This document shows positions 25,569 through 33,809 of a stretch of DNA of 64,000 nt, in pieces. A model generated the notes under the pieces. The model was given only the letters and a program-made list of their open reading frames with translations. It made no database searches and had not been told where the DNA came from. Location: positions 558,001-622,000 of the forward strand of contig NZ_CANLER010000001.1 of the NCBI RefSeq assembly GCF_947489715.1, given 5' to 3'. The position numbers were made by a program, and so were the translations under genes. The DNA is from an uncultured Roseovarius sp. (GTDB taxonomy: Bacteria > Pseudomonadota > Alphaproteobacteria > Rhodobacterales > Rhodobacteraceae). Numbering within the stretch: the first letter of the stretch is position 1; every line of letters starts with the position of its first letter.

Positions 25569-26474
25569 ATGACCGCTTTGCCCGCCTCTCGCCCCGGCTG
25601 GGGCGTCTTCTGGATGGTGGTGACGGGCGCGCAATTCGTCGGCGTGACGGTGCTGGTCAAATCCATGGGCACACGCATCCCCGCGGCCGAGGCCGCGTTT
25701 CTGCGTTATGCCTTCGGGCTGATCTTTTTCGTGCCCATGCTGGGCTCGCTGATGCGGCAACGTTTTGACCGGCAACTCTGGTTCATGTTCACGGCGCGGG
25801 GCGTGGCCCATACCGGGGCGGTGGCGCTTTGGTTCTACGCGATGGCGCGCATCCCGATCGCCGATGTGACCGCGATGAACTATCTCTCGCCGGTCTATGT
25901 TACCCTTGGGGCAGCGCTGTTTCTGGGTGAAAAGCTGGCAATGCGCCGCGTGCTGGCGGTCTGCGCCGCGCTGATCGGTACGCTGATCATCCTGCGGCCT
26001 GGATTTCGCGAGGTCGGCCTGGGCCACCTGGCAATGCTCTTTGTAGCGGTCTGTTTCGGCGTGTCCTACCTGCTGGCCAAGCTGATGACCAACCGGGTCA
26101 GCCCGGCTGTCGTGGTGGCGATGCTGTCGATCATCGTCACCATCGGCCTGACGCCGCTGGCCCTGATCAACTGGATCACGCCCACACCGACCGAGGCGGC
26201 GCTGCTCTTCGGTGTGGCCTGTCTGGCCACCGGCGGGCATTATACGATGACACTGGCGTTTCAGGCCGCACCGCTTGCGGTCACGCAACCGGTCAGCTTT
26301 CTGCAACTGGTCTGGGCGGTCCTGGTGGGCGCGCTTTTCTTCAATGAAGGGGTCGACGTGTTCGTGGTGCTGGGCGGCACCGTGATTGTGGGCGCGGTCA
26401 GCTTCATCAGTTGGCGCGAGATGGTGCTGAAGCGGCAGGCTGTCACGCCCAACCCGTCGGCCACCAAGGTCTAG
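25569..26474 (+). CDS. DMT-family (EamA) transporter
   Basis: 301 residues beginning 1 bp after the permease stop. Ten hydrophobic segments form two EamA repeats (GARIPIADVTAMNYLSPVYV-like and FQAAPLAVTQPVSFLQLVWA blocks). It is an inner-membrane exporter with an unknown substrate and ends the overlapping operon that starts at 22039. The 117-bp repeat copy 2 lies 154 bp downstream. Confidence 0.8.
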   Translation: MTALPASRPGWGVFWMVVTGAQFVGVTVLVKSMGTRIPAAEAAFLRYAFGLIFFVPMLGSLMRQRFDRQLWFMFTARGVAHTGAVALWFYAMARIPIADVTAMNYLSPVYVTLGAALFLGEKLAMRRVLAVCAALIGTLIILRPGFREVGLGHLAMLFVAVCFGVSYLLAKLMTNRVSPAVVVAMLSIIVTIGLTPLALINWITPTPTEAALLFGVACLATGGHYTMTLAFQAAPLAVTQPVSFLQLVWAVLVGALFFNEGVDVFVVLGGTVIVGAVSFISWREMVLKRQAVTPNPSATKV

Positions 26475-26878
26475 GCCCGCGACAGCGCGATTTCGCAGGG
26501 ACAGCCACAGCATTCTGCCGGTTTAAGCCACATGCTTTCATCCTTGGCGGTGATGGAACCTGAATTGTGGGCATTGAGGTATTCGGGGAGAGCACCGGAA
26601 ATTTTCTTTCTTGCCTGTACGGCTCTGCGCACGCCCTGTTAATCCGGCAAAACACCGATTTTCGCACCGACGTAATACCGACAAAATACCGACGTTATAC
26701 CGACTGGGGTTTTCCAGCGTTTTCAGCCCGTTAACCTGATTCTCTGCCGGTTTGGGCCAAACCGTGCCTTCCTGCAGGGACACACCCCCTCACAATCGCG
26801 TGCGGTGGGCTATGCAGGGCGCCATGCGGGGCGCATCATCGGCGCTGCTCCGAAGCGCCGAAACAGGGGGAGATACCG
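26475..26878. other. 404-bp intergenic region carrying repeat copy 2
   Basis: There is no supported gene. It contains the inverted copy of the 117-bp repeat (26628-26744). The last bases hold a purine-rich CAGGGGGAGA ribosome-binding site for the DUF3179 gene. Confidence 0.6.
26628..26744 (-). repeat. 117-bp dispersed repeat, copy 2 (inverted relative to 5828-5944)
   Basis: The reverse complement aligns to 5828-5944 without gaps. The 41-nt tandem core (26664-26704) is identical to 5868-5908, while 13 positions differ outside it. The two copies in opposite orientation bound a segment of about 20.8 kb. Confidence 0.85.
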
Positions 26879-27847
26879 ATGCGTCGCCTGATCACGATCC
26901 TTGCCACTCTTTCACTCGTCACGGGCATGGCCCACGCTGACCCGGATTTCTGGAAACACGAATGGACCAAGACGAACTTTGACAAGCATACCATTGATAA
27001 CTGGAAAGAAATTCTGGATGGCGGACCACCCAAGGATGGCATTCCCTCGATCCGCGATCCAAAATTTCGCACCGCCAGCAGCGAGACAAGGATCAGCGAC
27101 ACCGAGCCGGTAATGACGGTCGAAATTGGCAATGCCAAGCCGCGCGCCTATCCGATCCGCTACCTGACCTGGCATGAGATCGTCAATGATACCGTAGCTG
27201 GCGTGCCAATCGCCGTCACCTTCTGTCCGCTGTGCAATTCCGGCATCACCTTCGATCGGCGCACCAAGCATGGCACGCTCAGCTTCGGCGTCTCGGGCAA
27301 GCTCAGAAACTCCGACATGGTCATGTTCGACCGCGAAACGGAAAGCTGGTGGCAGCAGGCGATTGGCGAGGCCATCGTGGGTGATCTGACGGGCACAAGA
27401 CTAAAGATGTTGCCCGGCTGGATGGAAAGCTGGGGCCAGTTCAAGGCCCGCAATCCCGATGGGCTGGTCATGGATCAGCCAAATTTTTCAAGAAGTTACG
27501 GCAGCAACCCCTATGCCGGGTATGATAGCCGTTCACGCCCCATGCTCTATAACGGCGCGATGCCCCCACATGGTATCTCACCGCTCGAACGTGTTGTCCG
27601 CGTGGGCGATCGCGCCTGGCCGCTCAACCGTGTTCGCAAGGAAGGGGGCGTGAACGAAGCCGGGGTCAATATCTCTTGGGAAGGGGGGCAGGCCTCGGCG
27701 TTGGATGCCCGTGTAATCGCCGAAGGGCGCGACGTGGGCACTGTCCGCGTGCGCGACAAACAGGGGCGCAACATGGTTCATGACGTGATGTTCGCCTTTG
27801 CGTTCCACGCCTTCTGGCCGGATGGAAAGTGGATGATCGGCGGGTAA
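26879..27847 (+). CDS. DUF3179 domain-containing exported protein
   Basis: 322 residues with a signal peptide (MRRLITILATLSLVTGMAHA). The DUF3179 signature is clear: a YLTWHEIVNDTVAG block followed by VTFCPLCNSGITFDR with a CxxC pair. The role of the family is unknown; the paired Cys could bind metal or be redox-active in the periplasm. It is followed after 51 bp by the DUF1194 gene on the same strand, and may share an operon with the Rieske oxygenase. Confidence 0.82.
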   Translation: MRRLITILATLSLVTGMAHADPDFWKHEWTKTNFDKHTIDNWKEILDGGPPKDGIPSIRDPKFRTASSETRISDTEPVMTVEIGNAKPRAYPIRYLTWHEIVNDTVAGVPIAVTFCPLCNSGITFDRRTKHGTLSFGVSGKLRNSDMVMFDRETESWWQQAIGEAIVGDLTGTRLKMLPGWMESWGQFKARNPDGLVMDQPNFSRSYGSNPYAGYDSRSRPMLYNGAMPPHGISPLERVVRVGDRAWPLNRVRKEGGVNEAGVNISWEGGQASALDARVIAEGRDVGTVRVRDKQGRNMVHDVMFAFAFHAFWPDGKWMIGG

Positions 27848-27898
27848 GGCGTTCCGAAACACTTGACCGGATGCAAGATCCGTGGCCCAGATTGGACC

Positions 27899-28669
27899 AT
27901 GATCTTCATGACCCGCCTGTTCCGCATCTTTCTGTGCGGTATGATCGCTTCGGGCTCAACGGCGCAGACCCCTCAAAGCGTCGCGGTTGAGCTTGTTCTG
28001 GCGGTGGATACCTCAATCAGCGTCAACGCTGCCGAATACCAACTGCAAATGCAGGGGATCGCCCAGGCGTTGCGCCATCCCGATATTCTGGACGCAATCA
28101 GCGATCAGCCCGGCGGTGTCGCGGTAACGCTGGTCCATTGGAGCATTGGCAGTCTGAACCATCAGGCGATCGGTTGGCGCAGGTTAAAGAACGCAGCGGA
28201 TGTGTTTGATTTTGCAACTGAAGTCGAATCAGTACCGCGTGCCGGCGCAGGGCGCGGTACCTCAATCAGCGATGCTATCAGTTTCGCCACAGGGCTGCTT
28301 AGTCAGAATGACTATCAGGGCCGGGCGCTCAAAATCGACATCTCGGGCGACTCGCGCCACAACTCAGGGCCATCACCCAACGCCGCCCGCGATCTGGCGG
28401 TGCTGGCCGGGGTCACAATCAACGGTCTGGTGATCGAAGACGGGGACCGCAACCTGGGGGAATATTATCGTCAACTGGTGATTGGCGGCGAGGACGCGTT
28501 TGTCATGTCGGTTGATCGCCGCCAGGATTTCGCCCTGGCCATGCAGCGCAAGCTGGCGCGAGAGCTGACGCCGATAGCCCAGCAATCCCCGGGCGCACTT
28601 TCGCTGGCCGGGTGCGACGATTGCCATCCGTCTGTTGGAAAGCTTCGAAAAGGAAAGGTAAGCCAATGA
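27899..28669 (+). CDS. DUF1194 (von Willebrand A-like) exported protein
   Basis: 256 residues from ATG 27899 (27908 also fits), starting with a signal peptide that ends near STAQ. The DUF1194 pattern is present: LVLAVDTSISVNAAEYQLQ, with the MIDAS-like DTSIS, RGTSISDAI and IDISGDSRHN. This is a VWA-like fold that may bind a divalent metal and a partner protein in the periplasm. The start is uncertain because no strong ribosome-binding site is seen. The stop overlaps the Rieske gene start (ATGA). Confidence 0.78.
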   Translation: MIFMTRLFRIFLCGMIASGSTAQTPQSVAVELVLAVDTSISVNAAEYQLQMQGIAQALRHPDILDAISDQPGGVAVTLVHWSIGSLNHQAIGWRRLKNAADVFDFATEVESVPRAGAGRGTSISDAISFATGLLSQNDYQGRALKIDISGDSRHNSGPSPNAARDLAVLAGVTINGLVIEDGDRNLGEYYRQLVIGGEDAFVMSVDRRQDFALAMQRKLARELTPIAQQSPGALSLAGCDDCHPSVGKLRKGKVSQ

Positions 28670-29799
28670 ACAAGCTGATCGAAATTGACCTTTCAAACAG
28701 TCGTCTTCCGACTGACCAAGCGGTCTCAATCCCGCCTGAATGCTACACATCGCCAGAGATTTGCGAAGCCGAGATTGCCCAGGTTTTCCGCCAGAACTGG
28801 CTGGGTGTCGGGCGCGCCGATATGCTGGCAGGCCCGGGTAGCTTTCAGACATTGGACATTGCCGGGCAGAACATCATCCTCTTGCGTGACAAGGAAGGCA
28901 CCCCCCGCGCGTTCGCCAATACCTGTCGCCACCGCGCGGCGCGTCTAGTGGATGGCGCAGGCAGTTGCAAAGGGCTACGATGCCCGTTTCATTCTTGGTT
29001 CTATGGGCTGGATGGCCGCCTGGTGCAGGCCCCGCGGATGGACGATGTGCCCGGTTTCAACAAGGCCGATCATGGCCTGATTTCCTATCGCGCCGAAGAA
29101 CGTCATGGCTTCTTGTTTATCTGCCTGAATGACACCGCCCCGCCGCTTGCCGATCACCTTGACGGGTTCGCGGAAATCCATGCGCCCTGGCCATTGGAGA
29201 CGCTGGTCAGCGTGCGTCGGCAGGAGATTGAGGTCGACTGCAACTGGAAAGCCTTCATCGAGGTTTTCAACGAATATTATCACTTGCCATTCGTGCATCC
29301 CGACACGGTCGACAGCCTTTACTGTCCGCCTGATCCGCCCGAAGAGGTGGTCGGCAATTTTGCCACGCAATTCGGTGCGACGGATGGCACCGGGGGCTTG
29401 CTGGAAGACAAGCAAGACAGTGCCTTGCCATCCATTCCCGGCCTAACCGGGCGGGCGGCAAGCGGCGCGCGCTACACCTGGGTCTTTCCCAACATGACCT
29501 TTGCCGCCAATACAGACGCACTTTGGTGCTACGAGGCGTATCCGCTGGGGCCGGGCCGCTGCAAGGTGATCCAGACCGCCTGTTTCCCGCCCGAGTCGGT
29601 GGCGCTACCGGATTTTAAGGCTAAGGTCTCAGATTACCTTGACCGATTGGATGCAGCCCTGGCCGAAGACATCCCTGCGCTGGTCAATCAGCAAAACGGC
29701 CTCGATTGCCCTGATGCGCGCCCCGGGCGTTTCCAGCCCGCGCTGGAGCCGAATGTCGCGGCCTTTGCCCGGTGGTATGCCACCCGGATGTCGGAATGA
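28666..29799 (+). CDS. Rieske-type oxygenase alpha subunit (choline monooxygenase/GbcA/CntA-like)
   Basis: 377 residues from ATG 28666 with AGGAAAGG upstream. The Rieske [2Fe-2S] ligands are C87-H89 (CRHRAARL) and C106-H109 (CPFHSW). The mononuclear iron site has H206 and H211 in NEYYHLPFVH, and the residue bridging the two centres is E203. Most ring-hydroxylating enzymes have Asp there; Glu is known in CntA and similar oxygenases acting on quaternary ammonium compounds. The likely reaction is therefore oxidative N-demethylation or cleavage of a betaine-like substrate, but this is inference. No reductase gene is adjacent. Confidence 0.83.
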   Translation: MNKLIEIDLSNSRLPTDQAVSIPPECYTSPEICEAEIAQVFRQNWLGVGRADMLAGPGSFQTLDIAGQNIILLRDKEGTPRAFANTCRHRAARLVDGAGSCKGLRCPFHSWFYGLDGRLVQAPRMDDVPGFNKADHGLISYRAEERHGFLFICLNDTAPPLADHLDGFAEIHAPWPLETLVSVRRQEIEVDCNWKAFIEVFNEYYHLPFVHPDTVDSLYCPPDPPEEVVGNFATQFGATDGTGGLLEDKQDSALPSIPGLTGRAASGARYTWVFPNMTFAANTDALWCYEAYPLGPGRCKVIQTACFPPESVALPDFKAKVSDYLDRLDAALAEDIPALVNQQNGLDCPDARPGRFQPALEPNVAAFARWYATRMSE

Positions 29800-29865
29800 G
29801 GAATGCGTTGGCCCGGTGCGCCGATAGTTCCCATTCGTTGATTGGATTTTCAGAGGATGTGAACG

Positions 29866-30906
29866 ATGAATGATTGGGTGACCACGGCCATCAACATTAT
29901 CGAGGCAGATTTTCAGCGCTCGGCCGATACGCATCTGTTCAAACTCGAAGTGCCCAAGTTAAGCGGTGTCGACATCTATCTTAAGGATGAAAGCACGCAT
30001 CCGACCGGTAGTTTGAAACACCGTCTGGCACGCTCGCTATTTCTTTATGCGCTGTGCAACGGCAAGCTGAAAGAAGGCATGACGGTGATTGAGGCGTCGT
30101 CGGGCAGCACAGCAGTGTCCGAGGCGTATTTCGCCCGCATGATCGGCCTGCCTTTCGTCGCGGTGATGCCGCGCAAGACCGCCAAGACCAAGATTGCCCA
30201 GATTGAACGGTATGGCGGGCGCTGCCACTTTGTCGAAAGCGCTCCGCAAATGCATGATGAGGCGGTGCGAATGGCTGAGGAGGTTGGCGGATATTTCATG
30301 GATCAGTTCATGTATGCCGAACGCGCAACGGACTGGCGTGGGAACAACAATATCGCCGAAAGCATCTTTCGCCAGATGGAGCGCGAGCCACACCCCGTGC
30401 CGGAAACGGTGGTGATGAGTGCGGGCACCGGCGGCACATCGGCCACCTTGGGGCGCTATATCCTCTATAAAGGGTACAAAACGCGGTTGGTGGTGGTCGA
30501 TCCCGAAAACTCGGTCTTTTATGAAAGCTTCATGTCGGGTGATCGCACCGTCACCCGCAGTTGTTCAAGCTGTATCGAAGGGATCGGGCGGCCCAAGGTC
30601 GAACATTCGTTTCAGCCCGACGTGATCGACGCGATGATCAGGGTGCCGGATCCCTCAAGCGTGGCAACGATCCTCTGGCTGGAACAGCTGACCGGGCGCC
30701 GGGCAGGGGCGTCGACCGGTACAAACCTGTGGGGTGTCTTGCAACTGGCCGAAGAAATGCAAAAAAACGGGCGGCAGGGATCACTCGTCACGCTGATGTG
30801 CGATAGCGGGGAGAGGTATCTGGATACCTACTACAACGCTGATTGGGTGGCCGAAAACATCGGTGATGTACAACCTTCCTTGGACAGGCTGGCAGCTTGG
30901 GAATGA
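29866..30906 (+). CDS. PLP-dependent cysteine-synthase-family enzyme (CysK2-like)
   Basis: 346 residues of fold type II PLP enzyme. The PLP Lys is in [22 protein letters not shown] and the substrate loop is [15 protein letters not shown]. The phosphate-binding Gly-rich loop reads [14 protein letters not shown]. The [13 protein letters not shown] block is shared with mycobacterial CysK2, which makes S-sulfocysteine from O-phosphoserine and thiosulfate. The substrate here is unproven. It follows the Rieske gene by 66 bp with its own AGAGGATG site and faces the convergent methyltransferase 2 gene. Confidence 0.78.
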   Translation: MNDWVTTAINIIEADFQRSADTHLFKLEVPKLSGVDIYLKDESTHPTGSLKHRLARSLFLYALCNGKLKEGMTVIEASSGSTAVSEAYFARMIGLPFVAVMPRKTAKTKIAQIERYGGRCHFVESAPQMHDEAVRMAEEVGGYFMDQFMYAERATDWRGNNNIAESIFRQMEREPHPVPETVVMSAGTGGTSATLGRYILYKGYKTRLVVVDPENSVFYESFMSGDRTVTRSCSSCIEGIGRPKVEHSFQPDVIDAMIRVPDPSSVATILWLEQLTGRRAGASTGTNLWGVLQLAEEMQKNGRQGSLVTLMCDSGERYLDTYYNADWVAENIGDVQPSLDRLAAWE

Positions 30907-31064
30907 CGTATCTGTTAGCATATCATCCCGCTAATTCGTGTCGCCAGCATCACCGGATAAAAGACAGTGATGAAAGCGTCGCGGCCCTTTCTCGGGGCAG
31001 GCAACCACGCGGGATCAGTCGGCGCCGGCTTTCGGGCAAGCGCCAACTGACCCTTGAGGGACAC

Positions 31065-32603
31065 TCAGGCAGACAGGTGAATATTGAACGCCTTGCGGAT
31101 TTCAGCGTCGAGCATGGGATCGAACCGAGCCGCGGAGCGTTCGGACAGAATACGTTCCTTTCGCTCAATCGCATTGGCGATCAGGTCGGGCTTTTCGTTT
31201 TCATTCCATTCCTTGGGGCTCATCCGGTTGCCAAGCGCCGGGTAGACGTAATCTGACTGCATCCTGAGGAGCGTCTGATCCGTGCCCAGATAATGCCCCG
31301 GGCCATCAATGCAGACCTCGGCGATCTGATCCAGGGCCATGGTCACATCGTTGACCTCGATCCCGCGTACGCAGCGCATCGCATGGCCGATCAGGTCATC
31401 ACCCAGGATAAGTGATTCATGGCAGAATCCCAGCAGCGATGCATGCATTCCTGCCGCTTCATAGACCATGTTCAACCCGGAAAGCCCCGCCATGACGTTC
31501 GAACACATCGCCTCCCACCCGGCTTGCATGTCGGGCAGTTTGGCATCGGTGATGCCGCCCACGGCGCCGCCCGGAAGCCCGTAATACTTATGCATCTGTG
31601 CGCAGCCAGAGCTTAGCAAGGCCTGCTCGCCGGAACCGCCGGTCATGGCACCGCTGCGCAGGTCCAAGCCGAAAGGCCAGGTGCCGAAGATGGCCGGGTG
31701 CCCCGGCTTGACGGCGTTGACATAGACGATGCCCGCAAGACATTCCGCGGTGGCCTGCACGATGGCACCCGCAATCGTCGACGGCGCGGTGGCCCCGGCC
31801 ATCCCGGCCGACAATAAAAGCACGGGCATGCCGCCATCGATGCAGCGTTCCATGACTTCGCAGGCCTCTGTCGCGAATTTCATCGGCGGAACGACAAAGC
31901 AGTTTGAATTCGACAGGAATGGCCGGGCACGCCAGGCGTCCTCGCCACCTGCGATCATGTGCAGCATTTCAAGGGCAGGGGCCACGTATCCGGGTTCGGT
32001 GAATGATGTGCCAATGTGTTTGGTGGTGCCGGAACAACAGGCGTAGATGGTGTTCAGGTCCATTTCACGATTATCGGCGATATCGCGGCAGACCATGGGG
32101 CGTTGCACAAAGTGGATATTGTCCAGCTGGTCGCAGATACGCGCAGCATCATGCAGGTCCTGCACCGTGCTGTCGCGGTATTCACGGCCGTTGACATCGA
32201 CCATGTGCACCGCGGCCCCGGCAGTACCGTAATGCACGCGGGAGCCCCACAACTCCATATCGTGACGCGGGTCGCGCCCGTGCAGCGTGATCTTTTTGCA
32301 GGCTTTGGCCAGTGCGTCTTCAACCACCGCACGGGGGAAGCGGATGCGCCCATCCTCTCCCTGAATGGCGCCGGCGCCGGTCAGGTAGGCAACACCACTT
32401 TCCGGGGCGTCGGCCAGACCGATGGTTTCCAGCGCTTCGAGAGCGGCGTTATGAATGCGGTCCATGTCCGCTTGGTTGAGTGGTTTGTAAGTACCACCTT
32501 CCATGCCCGGACGGATGGGACGCTCTGTGTCGGATAAAGGTGCCTCGCGGCTGGCTTTACGGGCGGCACGTCCGCCAGCGCGGCGGGAAACTGGGGCTGT
32601 CAT
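31065..32603 (-). CDS. MttB-superfamily (COG5598) methyltransferase, non-pyrrolysine
   Basis: 512 residues with the trimethylamine methyltransferase family layout: an Arg-rich N-terminal tail, the opening block LNQADMDRIHNAALEALETIGLADAP, and a TIM barrel with GTSFTEPGYVAPALEMLHMI and GHAMRCVRGIEVND. There is no in-frame TAG, so it is a non-Pyl member like the one at 4249; the two are clearly diverged. It should transfer a methyl group from a methylated amine to a corrinoid protein that is not encoded here. It has AAAGGA 10 nt before the ATG and a short upstream reading frame in the leader. Confidence 0.83.
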   Translation of the reverse strand: MTAPVSRRAGGRAARKASREAPLSDTERPIRPGMEGGTYKPLNQADMDRIHNAALEALETIGLADAPESGVAYLTGAGAIQGEDGRIRFPRAVVEDALAKACKKITLHGRDPRHDMELWGSRVHYGTAGAAVHMVDVNGREYRDSTVQDLHDAARICDQLDNIHFVQRPMVCRDIADNREMDLNTIYACCSGTTKHIGTSFTEPGYVAPALEMLHMIAGGEDAWRARPFLSNSNCFVVPPMKFATEACEVMERCIDGGMPVLLLSAGMAGATAPSTIAGAIVQATAECLAGIVYVNAVKPGHPAIFGTWPFGLDLRSGAMTGGSGEQALLSSGCAQMHKYYGLPGGAVGGITDAKLPDMQAGWEAMCSNVMAGLSGLNMVYEAAGMHASLLGFCHESLILGDDLIGHAMRCVRGIEVNDVTMALDQIAEVCIDGPGHYLGTDQTLLRMQSDYVYPALGNRMSPKEWNENEKPDLIANAIERKERILSERSAARFDPMLDAEIRKAFNIHLSA

Positions 32604-32645
32604 ATTGTTGGAATCCTTTGGAAAGCAGTTGTTTGGGGTGAAAGT

Positions 32646-32735
32646 TCAACCCTGAAACGGCCTGCCACGCGCCGCACGACCCCGGCTTGCGCCGATGGTG
32701 CGGACAATCACTGCAATCTTGCAGTTTGGTTCCAT
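32646..32735 (-). CDS. Candidate 29-residue leader peptide upstream of methyltransferase 2
   Basis: ATG at 32735 is preceded by GGGAGG with 8 nt spacing, a stronger site than that of the methyltransferase itself. The frame ends in TGA 42 bp before the methyltransferase ATG. The peptide opens MEPNCKIAVIVRTIG and its tail is Arg/Gly-rich (SRGRAARGRPFQG). It could be a translated leader that controls the downstream gene, or a chance frame in a GC-rich leader. I know no family match. Confidence 0.35.
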   Translation of the reverse strand: MEPNCKIAVIVRTIGASRGRAARGRPFQG

Positions 32736-32880
32736 CGCCAGATCCTCCCTCAGTCCTGACGCGCGCAATCCGCACGATTCTTGCGGTGAAGTCTATTCCA
32801 TTAGCGACCGATGTCGCAAACTGACCTTTCTGGCCATGTAAGTTCGAGAATTGTCCAGACGATCGACAGGCGCTGGCCTG

Positions 32881-33351
32881 TTAATCTGTTTCAACGGGGT
32901 CGCCCATCAGATAACGGGGCCCAGCACCCTTGCGGGCGACCCGGTCGCGCTTGTTGTAGAGCGCACAAGTCTTGAGCGACAGGCATCCGCACCCGATGCA
33001 GCCATCCAGACGCGCGCGCAGCGCCTGCATCTGCTCAATGCGCGCATCCAGCACAGTACCAAACCTGCGAGAGATCCGCGCCCAATCAGCCTTATTGGGG
33101 GTGCGGTGTTCGGGCAGGGTGCGGAGCGCATCGCGGATCTCGGCAATGGTAAATCCCAGGCCTTGCGAAATCATCACAAAGCTCAACCGCCTGATATCGG
33201 CTCTTGCGTATCGACGGTGGCCGCTTTCGTTGCGATCCGGCGCCACAAGACCTTCGTCCTCATAATACCGGATGGCTGATTGTGGCAGGCCGGTTCGCTG
33301 GGAAACATAGCCAATTGTCAGACCACGTTTTGCCAAGTGTCTGTCAGGCAT
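32881..33351 (-). CDS. soxR: Redox-sensitive MerR-family activator SoxR
   Basis: 156 residues from ATG 33351; a longer frame to 33405 would run through the operator. The MerR winged helix is present (LTIGYVSQRTGLPQSAIRYYEDEGL), followed by a dimerisation helix and the SoxR [2Fe-2S] cluster motif CxxCxCxxxxxC with C118, C121, C123 and C129 (CIGCGCLSLKTC). Oxidation of the cluster activates transcription from promoters with an overlong spacer. A matching SoxR box lies 18 bp upstream, in front of the divergent VOC gene. Confidence 0.9.
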   Translation of the reverse strand: MPDRHLAKRGLTIGYVSQRTGLPQSAIRYYEDEGLVAPDRNESGHRRYARADIRRLSFVMISQGLGFTIAEIRDALRTLPEHRTPNKADWARISRRFGTVLDARIEQMQALRARLDGCIGCGCLSLKTCALYNKRDRVARKGAGPRYLMGDPVETD

Positions 33352-33365
33352 TGATATTTTTCCTA

Positions 33366-33396
33366 TTGAGTTAAAGTTAACTTGAAGAATTACGTT
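33366..33396 (+). promoter_or_regulatory. SoxR box in a 19-bp spacer promoter
   Basis: The 18-mer at 33370-33387 keeps the exact core AAGTTAACTT of the E. coli soxS SoxR box, with partly matching ends. It lies between a -35-like TTGAGT (33366-33371) and a -10-like TACGTT (33391-33396). Their 19-bp spacing is the hallmark of MerR-family promoters. It reads toward the VOC gene (start 33435) and can also repress soxR, which starts 18 bp to the left. Confidence 0.75.
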
Positions 33397-33434
33397 GGTT
33401 ATCAAGAAGAATCAATGTTGAAAGGAAAAGGCAA

Positions 33435-33809
33435 ATGAAACTGGAACATGTGAATATCACCGTACCCAACCCCAAGGTCAGCGCGGCTATCCTGTGCGAT
33501 TTATTCGGTTGGCACATCCGGTGGGAAGGGGCGGCGATGGAGAGCGGTTATACCGTGCATGTCGGCGACGATGACAGTTACCTCGCTCTTTACGCGCCTG
33601 CAAAGGAGTTGACGCCTCTGGGCAATACCTATTCGCGGGTTGGCGGGCTCAATCATGTGGGCGTGGTCGTGGACGATATCAGCGCAACCGAGGCACGGGT
33701 CAAAGCCGCCGGATACAATCCCCATAATCACGGCGATTACGAGCCGGGGGTCCGGTTCTATTTTGATGGGCCGGATGGCATTGAATTCGAGGTTGTGAAT
33801 TATGCTTGA
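33435..33809 (+). CDS. VOC-family (glyoxalase-fold) protein, SoxR-controlled
   Basis: 124 residues with the GAAAGGAAAAGG site upstream. The two-module VOC fold is visible (MKLEHVNITVPNPKVSAAIL, GGLNHVGVVVDDISATE, GIEFEVVNY), with metal ligands probably His5, His in GLNHVGV and Glu in GIEFEV. VOC proteins include glyoxalases, extradiol dioxygenases and antibiotic-binding or -modifying proteins. SoxR control and overlap with an exporter gene suggest handling of a redox-active compound. The substrate is unknown. Confidence 0.8.
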   Translation: MKLEHVNITVPNPKVSAAILCDLFGWHIRWEGAAMESGYTVHVGDDDSYLALYAPAKELTPLGNTYSRVGGLNHVGVVVDDISATEARVKAAGYNPHNHGDYEPGVRFYFDGPDGIEFEVVNYA

